NCBI RefSeq assembly: GCF_020667895.1
Contig: NZ_JAFMPS010000007.1
Span: 100,132-164,131, forward strand
Direction of reading: 5' to 3'
DNA: 64,000 bases
From: Alcanivorax sp. 1008
GTDB lineage: Bacteria; Pseudomonadota; Gammaproteobacteria; Pseudomonadales; Alcanivoracaceae
Part shown: in pieces, positions 33,637-44,100 of the stretch
How positions within the stretch are numbered: position 1 is the first letter of the stretch
How the letters are laid out: each line of letters starts with the position of its first letter
Program-made: the position numbers and the translations under genes
Notes under the pieces: generated by a model
What the model saw: the letters and a program-made list of their open reading frames with translations, nothing else
Database searches by the model: none
What the model was told of the DNA's origin: nothing

Positions 33637-36600
33637 CGGCGCTCTCCGGAACGGGCTGACCGCGGAACAGGGAGTCCAGTGCATCGATCAGCTCACTGAT
33701 GGGCGCCTGGAAAAATACCCCGCGACTTTCGCTGTACAGGCCGCGCAGGAACAATAGCGCGGCACCGCCCAGCTGGTGCTTTGGCTGATAGCTTTTGCCG
33801 AGCCGTGACCGCAACAGGCGGTGCAGAGCGAGCAGATAGAGACACAGCTGCACATCGTAGCGTTTTTCCAGTACTGCTTCGGCCATGGCGCTATTGCTAT
33901 AGCTGCTGTTGTCCGGGCCAAGCCAATTGGATTTGTAGTCAGCAACGAAATAACGGCCCTGATCAACAAATACCAGATCAATAAAGCCCTTCAGCATGCC
34001 GTTAAGCATGTCCTCACGCAGTGCCGGCCTTGGCTGACCGGGTAGGACATAACGGCGTACCAGTTGATCCAGTGCTGTGGTGGAAACCGTAGTGGACTGA
34101 ATCCAGAACTCCATTTCCGGTTGGCACTGGTGGCGCGGTAGATTGGCCAGACACAATGACTGATCGGCGAATGGCAGGGCGGTTTGCAGGTAGTCGCCGA
34201 ACCACTGGTCAAGTATTTGCTGGTAATCCTCCCAGCCTGGTACCTGGCAGCGGCGCTGCAATTGCAGGCGGAATTCATCCCGACGCTGCTCAGCCAGCTT
34301 GGTGAAGTCCTGGGTGCAGGCCCATTCCAGTAAACCATGCAGGAAAGTGCCGGCCTGCGGACCACGGACAAATGTATGGATGCTGTTTTCCTGTGCTGCG
34401 GGTACCGGCAATACATCGATCTGGTGCTTTTCTTCAGAGATCACTTCGTCGCGCACATGCCGTGGTGTTTCGCCGGCGCTGATTGCTTCCGGCTCCAGCG
34501 CGCTGTAGCTGGCAATCCACCAGTGCTCTGTAGCTGGCGCTTGATAACTGCGGGCGGCTGCCAGCGTTGGGGTATCACTGCCAAACACGGCTGCAATCTG
34601 ATTGCTTTCCGGTGCTGGCTGCAGGGCAATATGGTCACAGTCGCTAGCCAACGCGCTCAGCGGCTTGCCCAGTTGGTTTGGCTGAAGCTCGTTACCACCG
34701 GTAAGCACATAACCAATGGCGCTGCGCGGTAAGTCAGTGCGGTTTTTGCTGTTGCCAATGCGCATTGGTGCGATGCCAAGCCAACAAGCATGGCGGGCTC
34801 GGGTGACGGCAACATAGAGCAAGCGCAGGTCCTCCGCCAGACGTTCCCGTTCAGCGCGCTGAATATCATTTATGCTCGGTGTCAGGGTCAGGCGCAGGGA
34901 ATTGTCGTCATCATGGAATGCTAGTGGTAGATGTTTGCCATCCTGCGCCCTGAAGGTACAGATGAAGGGTAGAAATACCAGCGGGTATTCCAGGCCTTTG
35001 GATTTGTGAATAGTGACAATACGAATCAGATCCGCGTCACTTTCCAGACGAAGAATATGGTCTTCACCAGCGTCTTCGTCGCCTGAGTCAATGGACTCCG
35101 CCAGCCAACGCACCAGTGCCAGCTCGCCATCCAGTTGTCCGGCGGCACGCTGGGCCAGTTCGGCCAGATGTAGCAAGTTGGTCAGGCCTCGCTCATCACC
35201 AGCATTGAGCAGTCTGGCCGGCACCTGATAATCACGCAGCAGTGCGCGAATCATCGGTAGCACACCATGGCGCTGCCATTGATGGTGGTACAGATGGAAC
35301 TGGTCGACTTTGGCTTCCCATTTCTGCTCGTCCTGACCGAGCTCGTCCAGTTGCTGCCAACTCAGCGCAAGGGTCGACGTGGCTAATGCGGCGCGAATTT
35401 TTTGCTCCGACTCCGGTTGCGCCGCTGCCTGCAGCCAGCACAGCAGATCCGCCGCCTCAGTGCTGTCGAATACACTGTCTTTATCTGACAGATAAACGCT
35501 GCGCAGGCCACGTTCGCTCAGAGCCGCGCGGATGTTGGCGGCCTCACCACCATCGCGTACCAAGATGGCGATGTCAGCCGGGCGTAGCGCGCTGATGCTG
35601 CCATTTTCGTCAAAGCCACAGCGACCGGAGCTAGCCAGATTTAGCAGACGAACAATTTCCGAGGCGCTGCGCTGGGCCATCTCGTGCAGGTACTGACCTT
35701 TGGCCATGCTCGGGTCATCGCCTTCGTTTTCGAGCTGCCAGAGAGTCATGGCATCACAGGGCTGTCCGTCGATCATTAGTCGTTCGGCGCGATCATTGGC
35801 CTGCACCGGGGTAAAGGGAATGTCTCGGTATAGGAAACTCCCGTCCGGGTAGCTGCTGGCATATTCGAACAGATGGTTGGCGGCCTCGACCAAACCTTTC
35901 GCTGAACGGAAGTTTTTATCCAGTGTGTACAGGCTGTCCTCAGTGGCGCGCCGCGCAGCCAAGTAGGTGTGAATGTCGGCACCGCGAAAAGCATAGATGG
36001 CCTGCTTCGGATCGCCAATCATCAACCATGCGCAACCGGGCTGACGAGCATATAGTGTGCTGAAAACCTGATACTGCACCGGATCGGTGTCCTGGAATTC
36101 ATCGATCATCGCCACTGGAAACTGCTGCCGGATAATGGCGGCAAGGCGAGCGCCATGGGGGCCGATCAGGGCATCCCGTAACCGACTAAGCATATCGTCA
36201 TAGCCGATCATTCCATGGGCGCGTTTGTACTGATCCAGTCGCTCACTAATCCATTTGCCAGCATGGGGTAGCAAAGCCGCTTTCAGGTCTGGTAAACGCT
36301 GATCAATGCCGCGTAGTTCTTCAATCGCAGCAACAGCGGGATGGCTGACGATCTCCGGAATCTTGTCGCTGGCGGCGCTCAGTGAGGCGCTGTTGATACG
36401 CTCAAAAAATACCGAACCTTCAAGTTCGGGACTGAGCTGCTCCGGGGTTTCCAACCAGCTGATGATTTTTTTGAACCACTTGCCAATGTCTGCGCTGCGA
36501 CTGGGCTTGCTCCTAAGCAATCGTTTGCTCTCCCAGGCCGCCTCGAACTTACTGAGCAGGTCTCCGGTCCACTGGCTCCAACGATCACGCAGATCATTGA

Positions 36601-37297
36601 GCACCGCTTCACGTTCGCTGGTTATCTGCCTGATGATTTCTTCAGGCCGGCGAAGCTCTTCAGAGAAATACCCTTGATTGCCCAGCATTGGCCGCACCGC
36701 CTTGATTAACTGGGTCGGTGTTGGCCACTGCTTTAACAACGCCGCGGTGCATTGCTCATCCATGTCATAGAAAAAGGTGCGCCAGTAATCCATGGTGGCC
36801 TGCTCACGCAGTTGCTGTTCATCCTTTTTCAACTCCATGGTGAACAGGCTTCCGGAATCGAAGGCGTGCTGTCGCAACATACGGTTGCAGAATCCGTGAA
36901 TGGTGTAGATAGCTGCTTCATCCATCCACTGGGCGGCGGCGTCGAGACGAGCCGCGCAGGCAGCGTGGTCCTGCTGCGGATATTCCCGCATCAGTTGCTG
37001 TAGAAACATGTCGTTGTCTTGCACCGGTAGTCGTCCGGCAAAACATAAGGCAGCATCAGCCAGACGAGCACGGATCCGCTCTCGCAGCTCTCGGGTAGCC
37101 GCCTCGGTGAAGGTCACCACAAGAATATCGGGTGGCAAAAGCATCTTTTCTGGGCCGTTGCCATCGTCGTTGCCATGCCCCAGTACTAGCCGCACATAAA
37201 GCGCCGCCAGAGTGTAGGTTTTGCCGGTGCCGGCACTGGCTTCAATCAGTCTGCTGCCATGCAATGGGAAACGAATAGGATCAAGAATATTACTCAT
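33626..37297 (-). CDS. recB: Exodeoxyribonuclease V subunit beta (RecB)
   Basis: The 3'-5' helicase and nuclease subunit of RecBCD. About 1223 residues from the ATG at 37297, which overlaps the recC stop by 8 bases; the apparent upstream extension lies in recC. Walker A is IEASAGTGKTYTLAALYVRL, with later UvrD-type motifs (VAMIDEFQDTDPVQYQVF, GDPKQAIYAFRGAD, TIHKSKGLEYPLVFLPF, LLYVAVTRARHACWLG). The C-terminal nuclease carries FIDLVFVDQGRYFVADYKSNWLG, where the Asp and DYK residues bind metal. Length is close to E. coli RecB (1180). Confidence 0.97.
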   Translation of the reverse strand: MSNILDPIRFPLHGSRLIEASAGTGKTYTLAALYVRLVLGHGNDDGNGPEKMLLPPDILVVTFTEAATRELRERIRARLADAALCFAGRLPVQDNDMFLQQLMREYPQQDHAACAARLDAAAQWMDEAAIYTIHGFCNRMLRQHAFDSGSLFTMELKKDEQQLREQATMDYWRTFFYDMDEQCTAALLKQWPTPTQLIKAVRPMLGNQGYFSEELRRPEEIIRQITSEREAVLNDLRDRWSQWTGDLLSKFEAAWESKRLLRSKPSRSADIGKWFKKIISWLETPEQLSPELEGSVFFERINSASLSAASDKIPEIVSHPAVAAIEELRGIDQRLPDLKAALLPHAGKWISERLDQYKRAHGMIGYDDMLSRLRDALIGPHGARLAAIIRQQFPVAMIDEFQDTDPVQYQVFSTLYARQPGCAWLMIGDPKQAIYAFRGADIHTYLAARRATEDSLYTLDKNFRSAKGLVEAANHLFEYASSYPDGSFLYRDIPFTPVQANDRAERLMIDGQPCDAMTLWQLENEGDDPSMAKGQYLHEMAQRSASEIVRLLNLASSGRCGFDENGSISALRPADIAILVRDGGEAANIRAALSERGLRSVYLSDKDSVFDSTEAADLLCWLQAAAQPESEQKIRAALATSTLALSWQQLDELGQDEQKWEAKVDQFHLYHHQWQRHGVLPMIRALLRDYQVPARLLNAGDERGLTNLLHLAELAQRAAGQLDGELALVRWLAESIDSGDEDAGEDHILRLESDADLIRIVTIHKSKGLEYPLVFLPFICTFRAQDGKHLPLAFHDDDNSLRLTLTPSINDIQRAERERLAEDLRLLYVAVTRARHACWLGIAPMRIGNSKNRTDLPRSAIGYVLTGGNELQPNQLGKPLSALASDCDHIALQPAPESNQIAAVFGSDTPTLAAARSYQAPATEHWWIASYSALEPEAISAGETPRHVRDEVISEEKHQIDVLPVPAAQENSIHTFVRGPQAGTFLHGLLEWACTQDFTKLAEQRRDEFRLQLQRRCQVPGWEDYQQILDQWFGDYLQTALPFADQSLCLANLPRHQCQPEMEFWIQSTTVSTTALDQLVRRYVLPGQPRPALREDMLNGMLKGFIDLVFVDQGRYFVADYKSNWLGPDNSSYSNSAMAEAVLEKRYDVQLCLYLLALHRLLRSRLGKSYQPKHQLGGAALLFLRGLYSESRGVFFQAPISELIDALDSLFRGQPVPESADVI

Positions 37298-40200
37298 GGC
37301 TGGCCACCTCGCTGTTGGCAAGCAGGGGGCCATAAAGTCGCCGCGCCCAATGGCAGAATGCGGGCTCCTCACCATGCTGTGCGGTGGTCAATGCGGTAAA
37401 GTCGGGAAATGCCCGGCGCAGAGCCTGATGGTTGCCATAACTGACTTCGCCTCTGGTGCTACTGTTGCCATAGTTACTGCCCTGATAGGTATCGCGCGCC
37501 TTGTTTAATGGATTGCTTTTGCTAGTACCGTTGGTCTGCGCCTGCTCTGCAACAACAAAGGCAGAACCAGTACGACACGCCAGCGGCAATGGCTCGCATA
37601 GCCCGGTCAACCAGCCTTCCAGCAAGTCGGTCAGGTACTCGCTGGCACGGCGGGTATCCATAGCGGTTAGGGTAATGACCTGATCGCTGCCGATAATCAC
37701 GCTATCCACCGTCATGCCGGCGGCATTGGTGAGCAGGTGCAAAGCCCAGTCACCCAGTAGCCGATGGGGTTTGTCTTTTAAGGTTCCAGCTACCACATTG
37801 AGGCGCGCCCGCTGGCCCGCGTCGTCAGTGCGCAGATCGTTTAGCCAGTCTTCCAAGACAAACAGCTGCTGATTTACGGTTAGCTCAAGATAAATTTCCT
37901 CCAGCTTGCAGAGCTGGGCAAATCGACCGCAATACTCCTGCCAGCAAGACAGGGCCTGCCAGGCTTGCTCGCCAAGGTTGTCTACCAGCAACTCGCCAGC
38001 GTGACCGACGGGCAACGACCCACTACGCAATAGTTGGCGGCGCGCTTCACTAAATGCGTTTTCCTGATCATCAGCGGCTGCCTGCATAACTGCGCTAAGG
38101 AGAGTGGTTTCAATCTGGTGTTTGTCCAAACCATCCAGGGCAAAGGGTTCGTTTTCCTGCTCGTTGCCATCTTCACCGGCAAAGCGCACTTGCAGTCGTT
38201 CATTAAAGAATAGCTGGGGTGGATTTTTTATGAACCGGGATAACAGTGATGCATTCAGGTGAATGGCGTCGGTACTTTCCGGCAGCGGCAGAATTTTCTG
38301 ATCGGTGTGGCTGATTTGATCGTGTGCTGCTCGCCATTCCTGATCATAGGAAAACAGGGCCGGGTTCTGTTGATCGAAGTATTTTGGGCTGAATGGCTGC
38401 AGCGGGTGAATCACGGTGATTTTCTCTAGCAGCTTACCCTGTTCAGTAGTGAATGCTGAGGCCAGATAGTCGCGCAACTGGGCCACCAATACAGACGGTG
38501 GTCGCTCATGGTTGTCGCGCACGTCGCGCCCGACCCAACTGATATAGAGTGCTTCGCGGCTAGCCAGCAATGCTTCCAGAAAGAGATAGCGGTCGTCATC
38601 CCGGCGGGAACGATCACCGGGGCGATAGTGGCCGCGGCCAGCCATCAGGTCAAAGTCCAGCGGCATCTGCGCGCGGGGATAGTCACCATCGTTCATTCCC
38701 AGCAGACAGACGCGACGAAACGGAATGCTACGCATGGGCATAAGCGTGCAAAAGTTTACCCTCCCTGCAAGGAAGCGTTGCGACAGGCCGCCCTGATCAA
38801 GGGCGCCCAGCCAGGCCTCGCGCGCTACTGATAACGGCAACGGTTCGGCAAAGCCGGCTTCGGCACAGGCTTCCTGCCAGTCAGCCAAGGCTTCCAGCAG
38901 GGCCGCTTGTAGTTGCAAATCCTGATCCGCCTGCAGGGTAAATAGATCATCCAGCAGTTCGCGCAAACGCTGCAGCCACTGTTCCGGGGTGCCAGGCTGA
39001 CTTAGTAACTGCCAGTATTTTTCCAGTTTGCTCAACAACTCATACAGTTGACCGGCAAGTGTTGCCTGCAAACCAGCTACTTCGGTATAGGGCTGGATAT
39101 TTTGCCAACTGATATCGCCGCCACCGAGATAACCAAGCAGCATGCGCTTGATACCAAATGTCCAGCTGTTCTGACTAAAGCTATCTGGCAAATCAAGACT
39201 GCCTCGTTGCCGTCCATGCAGGCCCCAGCGGATGCCGGATTCCTGTACCCAGCGTCGCAGGGTAGGCAGGTCCGCTTCCCCGATAGCAAAGCGTTGGCGC
39301 AGCGGCGCCACGTCCAGCAGATCGAGCAGATCGCTGACGGTAAAGCGGCAGCGGGGTAGATTCAGTAATGCTTCCAGCGCAATGGCAAAGGGCATTCGAT
39401 GGCGCTGACTGCGATCGGAAATCGTATAGGGAATTTTCTGGGACGCTGGCGCCGTACCGAATACCGCATCGATATGCGGTGCATAGGTCTCAATGTCCGG
39501 CACCATAACAATGATGTCACGAGGGCGCAGTGGCTCGTTATGTTCTGCGCTGGCAGCAAAGGCGGCCAGCAGTTGGTCGTGGAGAATTTCCACCTCGCGC
39601 TGCGGGCTGTGGCTGCAATGGAACTGGATCGACTGATCCACTTCAATCGGCGCCGCCTCATCCGGCAATGACTCCAGATCGAGAATCGACTGTTGCACGG
39701 TGGCGAGCAGGCTATGCGGTGCCTTATGGTGATCGGCCACCGGGTAAAACAGGTCAATCTGGTTGAACCAGTCGCGGTAGCGTTCAGGCATATCGTAGTC
39801 ATATAACAGGCCAATATAGTCACGGGCCTGTTTGCCCCAGGCAGCTAACAATGGATGGCCATGGCGGGGCAGTTCATCATCGCCAGGCACTGCCAAGGAG
39901 GCCTTGTGCTTGTGTCGATTCTGGTTCAGGCGCAGTAGGGCCTTGTCTTCGATGATGTCAGCCCAGTAATGCTGGCAGGGGTTCTGCACCAGCATCAGGA
40001 TTTGACAGTGCGGTGATAGAGCATGCAGCGCATCAAGCACCTGACTGGGCAGGGAAGTGATGCCGAATACCACCAGCCGTCGCGGCAGCCCCTTGGGCAG
40101 GGCGCCGTTTTCCAGTGCAGCCATAAAGGCCTGATGCACATGGGCACGGCTAGTCAGCTTTTGCTCGTCGGCCAGATCGGCAATCAGAGCCTGCCATAGT

Positions 40201-40742
40201 TCAGCCTGCCAATGCTGATCTTCGGGCAGTGGCGCGTGCTCACCCCGGGGGGTTATCAGGCTGCGCTGATCCTGCTCCCACAGTGCCAGCCAGTCGGCCC
40301 GGTAAACCTGATACTGGTCAAACAGGTCGGCAAGACGTTCCGCCAACTGGAAGCGCTTGCGCTGGTCGCCATCATCGGCCAAAAACTGGCGTAGTGGCTG
40401 GAAGCTGGGGCGTTCAAGCAATGTCGGCAGTAAGCCCATCAGACGCCAGACCAGCCGCGACTTGTCAAAAGGGGAGGTGGGCGGCACCGCCTGTTCGCCA
40501 AGCACACTGCGATAGGCGGCCCACAGAAAACGTGCCGGCATCTGAAAGCGCTGCGCCGCACTGATGCCACATGCCTCGTCTGAGGCCAGCTTGAGCTTTA
40601 GCCACTGTGCCATGCCATTGGACTGCACCAGAAAGATTTCATCCTCCAGTGGCATCAGTGGATTGTCCTGCAGCCACTGTACGGTCAGGTCAGTCAAGGT
40701 TTCCAGATGATTGGCATGGATAACGGCGAGGCCGGACTGCAT
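37290..40742 (-). CDS. recC: Exodeoxyribonuclease V subunit gamma (RecC)
   Basis: The Chi-recognising, helicase-like but inactive subunit of RecBCD. It is 1150 residues, against 1122 in E. coli. Features include the N-terminal VQSNGMAQWLKLKLA, RLVVFGITSLPSQVLDALHALS, DIIVMVPDIETYAPHIDAVFG, and RVCLLGMNDGDYPRAQMPLDFDLM with GDRSRRDDDRYLFLEALLASRE, all strongly conserved in RecC. First gene of the recCBD operon. It is divergent from the rbgA-like GTPase; the 150-base gap between them should hold both promoters. Confidence 0.97.
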   Translation of the reverse strand: MQSGLAVIHANHLETLTDLTVQWLQDNPLMPLEDEIFLVQSNGMAQWLKLKLASDEACGISAAQRFQMPARFLWAAYRSVLGEQAVPPTSPFDKSRLVWRLMGLLPTLLERPSFQPLRQFLADDGDQRKRFQLAERLADLFDQYQVYRADWLALWEQDQRSLITPRGEHAPLPEDQHWQAELWQALIADLADEQKLTSRAHVHQAFMAALENGALPKGLPRRLVVFGITSLPSQVLDALHALSPHCQILMLVQNPCQHYWADIIEDKALLRLNQNRHKHKASLAVPGDDELPRHGHPLLAAWGKQARDYIGLLYDYDMPERYRDWFNQIDLFYPVADHHKAPHSLLATVQQSILDLESLPDEAAPIEVDQSIQFHCSHSPQREVEILHDQLLAAFAASAEHNEPLRPRDIIVMVPDIETYAPHIDAVFGTAPASQKIPYTISDRSQRHRMPFAIALEALLNLPRCRFTVSDLLDLLDVAPLRQRFAIGEADLPTLRRWVQESGIRWGLHGRQRGSLDLPDSFSQNSWTFGIKRMLLGYLGGGDISWQNIQPYTEVAGLQATLAGQLYELLSKLEKYWQLLSQPGTPEQWLQRLRELLDDLFTLQADQDLQLQAALLEALADWQEACAEAGFAEPLPLSVAREAWLGALDQGGLSQRFLAGRVNFCTLMPMRSIPFRRVCLLGMNDGDYPRAQMPLDFDLMAGRGHYRPGDRSRRDDDRYLFLEALLASREALYISWVGRDVRDNHERPPSVLVAQLRDYLASAFTTEQGKLLEKITVIHPLQPFSPKYFDQQNPALFSYDQEWRAAHDQISHTDQKILPLPESTDAIHLNASLLSRFIKNPPQLFFNERLQVRFAGEDGNEQENEPFALDGLDKHQIETTLLSAVMQAAADDQENAFSEARRQLLRSGSLPVGHAGELLVDNLGEQAWQALSCWQEYCGRFAQLCKLEEIYLELTVNQQLFVLEDWLNDLRTDDAGQRARLNVVAGTLKDKPHRLLGDWALHLLTNAAGMTVDSVIIGSDQVITLTAMDTRRASEYLTDLLEGWLTGLCEPLPLACRTGSAFVVAEQAQTNGTSKSNPLNKARDTYQGSNYGNSSTRGEVSYGNHQALRRAFPDFTALTTAQHGEEPAFCHWARRLYGPLLANSEVASHE

Positions 40743-40892
40743 TTAGGTGCTACTCCCTGATTGGTGAGGCCAGAGCATGTTAACCCTGCTGGCGCAGACT
40801 TGGCAGGCATACATGGCGATTCATCAGGAGCCTGCGGCTACTTGTCCGCAGTTTCGGCTACAATGCCTCCTCCTGAGCCTGATAGCGCGTAC

Positions 40893-41828
40893 ATGAGTAT
40901 TAACTGGTTTCCCGGCCATATGAACAAGGCCACCCGCGAGATTCGCGAGATCCTGCCCAAAGTGGATGTGGTGATCGAAATCGTTGATGCGCGATTGCCT
41001 TATAGTAGTGCTAACCCGGTGCTGGCCCAGCTGCGCGCCTCCAAGCCCTGCGTCAAAGTGCTCAGCAAAACGGATCTGGCGGACCCGGAAATTACTCGGC
41101 AGTGGCTGGAATATCTGGAATCCGATAGCGCAGTGCGAGCGCTGGCTGTCAGCACACGGCAGCCTGATAAAATGCGCCGCATTGCCGATATCTGCCGACA
41201 GCTGCCTGGTGTCAGGCAGGATGCCACCGGCAATGTCACGGCGCTGATCACCGGCATTCCCAATGTTGGTAAATCCACATTGATCAACACGCTGGCTGGC
41301 AGGCCGATTGCCAAGGCAGGCAATGAACCGGCGGTTACCAAAATCCAGCAACGCATTGATCTACGCAACGGGCTTGTGCTGATTGATTCGCCAGGTGTGC
41401 TGTGGCCCAGGATCGATAATCCCAACAGCGGTTACCGTCTGGCGCTTTCCGGAGCGATCAAGGCCACTGCCATGCAGGAAGATGATGTCGCTGTTTTTGC
41501 TGCAGATTATCTGTTGCAAGCCTACCCGCACTTGTTGCGCCAGCGCTACAAGCTTGACCAGCTTCCGGATGCAGGCGTTGAACTGCTGGAAATAATCGGT
41601 CGTCAGCGTGGCTGTATTGGTAGTGGTGGATATGTAGATTTTGAGCGGGTTTCTACCTTGCTCATCAATGAGTTTCGAGCAGCCAAGATTGGTGAGATTT
41701 CTCTCGAAACACCGCAGATGGCAGTTGCTGAGGAGACCGTCGTTCGTCAGCAGCTGGAAGAAAAGGCCGCAAAAAAGGAGGCGGCAGATAAGGCCCGCAG
41801 ACAGGCCTTTAAAGCCGATCGTCGCTAA
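40893..41828 (+). CDS. Ribosome-biogenesis GTPase YlqF/RbgA-like
   Basis: A circularly permuted GTPase of 311 residues; relatives help assemble the 50S subunit. It starts at the ATG at 40893 (MSINWFPGHMNKATREI), the family's conserved beginning; the frame is open upstream but lacks a ribosome site. Motif order is permuted: G4 (SKTDLAD) precedes G1 (GIPNVGKST, residues 121-129), then G3 (DSPGVLWP). The C-terminal tail is Lys/Ala-rich (EEKAAKKEAADKARRQ). Upstream is a -10-like TACAAT at 40859-40864; downstream is a strong terminator at 41867-41897. Confidence 0.93.
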   Translation: MSINWFPGHMNKATREIREILPKVDVVIEIVDARLPYSSANPVLAQLRASKPCVKVLSKTDLADPEITRQWLEYLESDSAVRALAVSTRQPDKMRRIADICRQLPGVRQDATGNVTALITGIPNVGKSTLINTLAGRPIAKAGNEPAVTKIQQRIDLRNGLVLIDSPGVLWPRIDNPNSGYRLALSGAIKATAMQEDDVAVFAADYLLQAYPHLLRQRYKLDQLPDAGVELLEIIGRQRGCIGSGGYVDFERVSTLLINEFRAAKIGEISLETPQMAVAEETVVRQQLEEKAAKKEAADKARRQAFKADRR

Positions 41829-41866
41829 GTATTTACCTTGCTGGCTAAACATTGACGCGAGAATGA

Positions 41867-41897
41867 CGCGCACTTTTGTTACAGTGCGCGTTTTTTA
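41867..41897 (+). terminator. Rho-independent terminator after rbgA-like GTPase
   Basis: ACGCGCAC pairs perfectly with GTGCGCGT (8 bp, 10-base loop) and is followed by six T. It lies 39 bases after the GTPase stop and ends just before the next ATG at 41909, so its tail overlaps the leader of that gene. Confidence 0.85.
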
Positions 41898-41908
41898 TGG
41901 GGTTATAA

Positions 41909-42691
41909 ATGTCTTTCAGAGTCGCTATTTCCTTTTTTCTTTTGCTTTGCTACTCCTCCGCTCAGGCTATTTCCAATATTGAAAGTCAGCGTCCAGGTCC
42001 ACCTCCGGAGGGCTGGAGCGGCAATGTTGAATTTTCTGCCAGCGGTAAATCCGGTGATGTGGAAGAGGATCGTTATGCTGTTGGAGGAAGACTCGCCTAT
42101 CGCGCCGACAAAAATACTATGTTCGGGGTGCTGCAGGCTGCAGAAACTCGCTCTCAGGGGGTGAAAACTGCGGATGAGTCTTTTGCTCACTTTCGTGGCA
42201 TTCACCAGTACAGCGATCGTTTGGCAGGTGAGGGCTTTATTCAGTTTCAGTCGAATGAGTTTGCCAGCCTGCTATCCCGCTACCTTGCAGGTGCTGGCGG
42301 CCGTTTTGAGCTTCTTTCCAGGAAGGATAGCTATAGCGTTTATGTGGGGCTTGGTGCATTTCATGAATGGGAGCGCACCGACCTTGGCACCTTTACGGAG
42401 CGTCAGGAAACTTGGCGATTGAATAACTATTGGTCCTATCAGCATCGACTTAATGAGCAAGTAAACTGGTATGGCACTTTATACTATCAGCCTGATGTTG
42501 ATGACTTTCAGGACTATAGGACACTGGTAGATACCGGGTTTCTGGTGCGGCTGACCGGGTCGCTGAGAATGAAGGTGAGCTACAACCTGCGACATGACAG
42601 TGAGCCACCGCGGAATCTGCTGGCCATCCCTGCCATCGACCGGGAGAAGACTAACAGTCAATACGTGACGACTTTTATGTACGAGTTCTGA
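41909..42691 (+). CDS. DUF481-like outer-membrane protein
   Basis: A protein of 260 residues with a signal peptide (MSFRVAISFFLLLCYSSAQA before ISNIES). The mature chain reads as an outer-membrane barrel: GWSGNVEFSASGKSGDVEEDRYAVGGRLAYRAD at the start, repeated amphipathic aromatic strands (SVYVGLGAFHEWER, NNYWSYQHRLNEQVNWYGTLYYQPD), and a C-terminal Phe (TTFMYEF). This pattern fits DUF481, the 'putative salt-induced outer membrane protein' family. The substrate is unknown. The ribosome site is weak (GGGGTTATAA). A strong bidirectional terminator follows (42738-42780). Confidence 0.78.
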   Translation: MSFRVAISFFLLLCYSSAQAISNIESQRPGPPPEGWSGNVEFSASGKSGDVEEDRYAVGGRLAYRADKNTMFGVLQAAETRSQGVKTADESFAHFRGIHQYSDRLAGEGFIQFQSNEFASLLSRYLAGAGGRFELLSRKDSYSVYVGLGAFHEWERTDLGTFTERQETWRLNNYWSYQHRLNEQVNWYGTLYYQPDVDDFQDYRTLVDTGFLVRLTGSLRMKVSYNLRHDSEPPRNLLAIPAIDREKTNSQYVTTFMYEF

Positions 42692-42737
42692 CGGGTAAGG
42701 CCGCATTGCGGTCAGGTTTTCTGGTGATCGATCTTTC

Positions 42738-42780
42738 GCGCATAAAAAAGGCCCGCATTTTGTGGGCCTTTTTTATGCGC
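42738..42780. terminator. Strong bidirectional terminator, 17-bp perfect stem
   Basis: Two perfect 17-base arms (42738-42754 and 42764-42780) with a 9-base loop. The core is GGCCC/GGGCC with six A on one side and six T on the other. It isolates the DUF481-like gene from the OmpA gene and can terminate transcription in both directions. Confidence 0.9.
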
Positions 42781-42979
42781 GGTTTATATGTGTTTTTCTA
42801 ACCCTCAATCATACGCTCTAGGTAATTGGTGTTACTTTTTTCTTCTTTTTTTTGCACGTTGAGAATTAGGTGCATGCCAGCGTATAACAGCATCGGTTGT
42901 CGTTTCTGCTGGCTGGTTCGCAAAAATCGTGTTTCTGCAGCAAAAATTGCACTGTCACGTTTAGAAATGGAGTTTTCTC

Positions 42980-44086
42980 ATGTCAATCGAGCCCGCTCGC
43001 CGTGCTTTTTTTCCGAAGTTTTCAATTATTTTTTCAGTATTTTTGTCTTCCCTGTGTCTTCAGGCCATGGCTAATGAGTCTTCCTCTGATGACATTCCAG
43101 TGCCGCAGTTTATTAACATCATGCCGGTATATGTGGATGCCGATAATGATCGTGGTGCGGATGAAGGTGGCGGTTTCCGGATCGGCTATGGTCGTTCGCT
43201 GGATTCGAAGTGGTATTGGGAGAGCGACTTGTTTGGCGGAGTTTTAGAGACAGGGAACTCAAATATCACTGATCTCTACCAGCTTGGTGCCAGCACCGGG
43301 CTGTCCTGGTCTCTGTATGACCGCGACCCTTCTCATTGGACGCCTTACCTGATTGGCATGGTGGGTGCCGTGTATAACGATGGCCAGCCGGACTCCCGTG
43401 ATGGTATGGACCTGACTCTTGGTGCGGGCGTGGGTGCGGTTAGCAAGAGCCTGTTTGATAACGGCATTCGTCTGCGCGCTGAAGCACGCTATCTGTATGA
43501 CACCTATGCCAATGATCAGACTGATTTGCATGTCTCTGTTGGTATCGAGATTCCGCTGCGTGGTGCGAGGGTGGTCGAGAACGTGGTGTACATCGATCGC
43601 TTCCATGAGTTCGAGCGAGAAGTGCCAGTCATGGTGACGGTCTATGACCCGGACAGCGATGGTGATGGCGTGGTTGATAGCCGTGACAAATGCCCGGATA
43701 CCCTGGATGGCGCTCGGGTAGACGCTACCGGCTGCATTATCGAGTCGCAGACCATTGCGCTAAGCAATGTTGCTTTCGAGCTTGGCTCAGACCGCCTTAC
43801 CCCATCATCCCGTGAAGCGCTGGACGATATCGCTGCATCGCTGCGTAGTCAGAGTGATATGGCTATTGAGATCGCCGGGCATACGGACTCTCAGGGAAGC
43901 GATGCCCTGAATATGGATCTGTCGCAACGCCGAGCAAACTCGGTGCGCAGCTACTTGGTCGAGCAAGGGGTTGCCGAAGAACAGCTGACCTCCAAAGGGT
44001 ACGGCCCCCATCAACCGGTTGCGGATAACGCCACCGTCTCTGGCCGAGCGATGAATCGTCGGGTCGAATTCCGTATTAGCAAGTGA
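42980..44086 (+). CDS. OmpA family outer-membrane protein with a TSP3-type linker
   Basis: A protein of 368 residues. A signal peptide runs to about residue 31 ([22 protein letters not shown] before NESSSDD). An N-terminal eight-strand barrel covers about 40-215. A single thrombospondin type 3-like calcium motif follows ([30 protein letters not shown], about 222-252). The C-terminal OmpA/MotB peptidoglycan-binding domain includes [54 protein letters not shown] and [16 protein letters not shown] lies 8 bases before the ATG. The TSP3 lipoprotein gene starts 14 bases after its stop, suggesting the two work together at the outer membrane. Confidence 0.92.
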   Translation: MSIEPARRAFFPKFSIIFSVFLSSLCLQAMANESSSDDIPVPQFINIMPVYVDADNDRGADEGGGFRIGYGRSLDSKWYWESDLFGGVLETGNSNITDLYQLGASTGLSWSLYDRDPSHWTPYLIGMVGAVYNDGQPDSRDGMDLTLGAGVGAVSKSLFDNGIRLRAEARYLYDTYANDQTDLHVSVGIEIPLRGARVVENVVYIDRFHEFEREVPVMVTVYDPDSDGDGVVDSRDKCPDTLDGARVDATGCIIESQTIALSNVAFELGSDRLTPSSREALDDIAASLRSQSDMAIEIAGHTDSQGSDALNMDLSQRRANSVRSYLVEQGVAEEQLTSKGYGPHQPVADNATVSGRAMNRRVEFRISK

Positions 44087-44100
44087 CAGGGAGATATGTC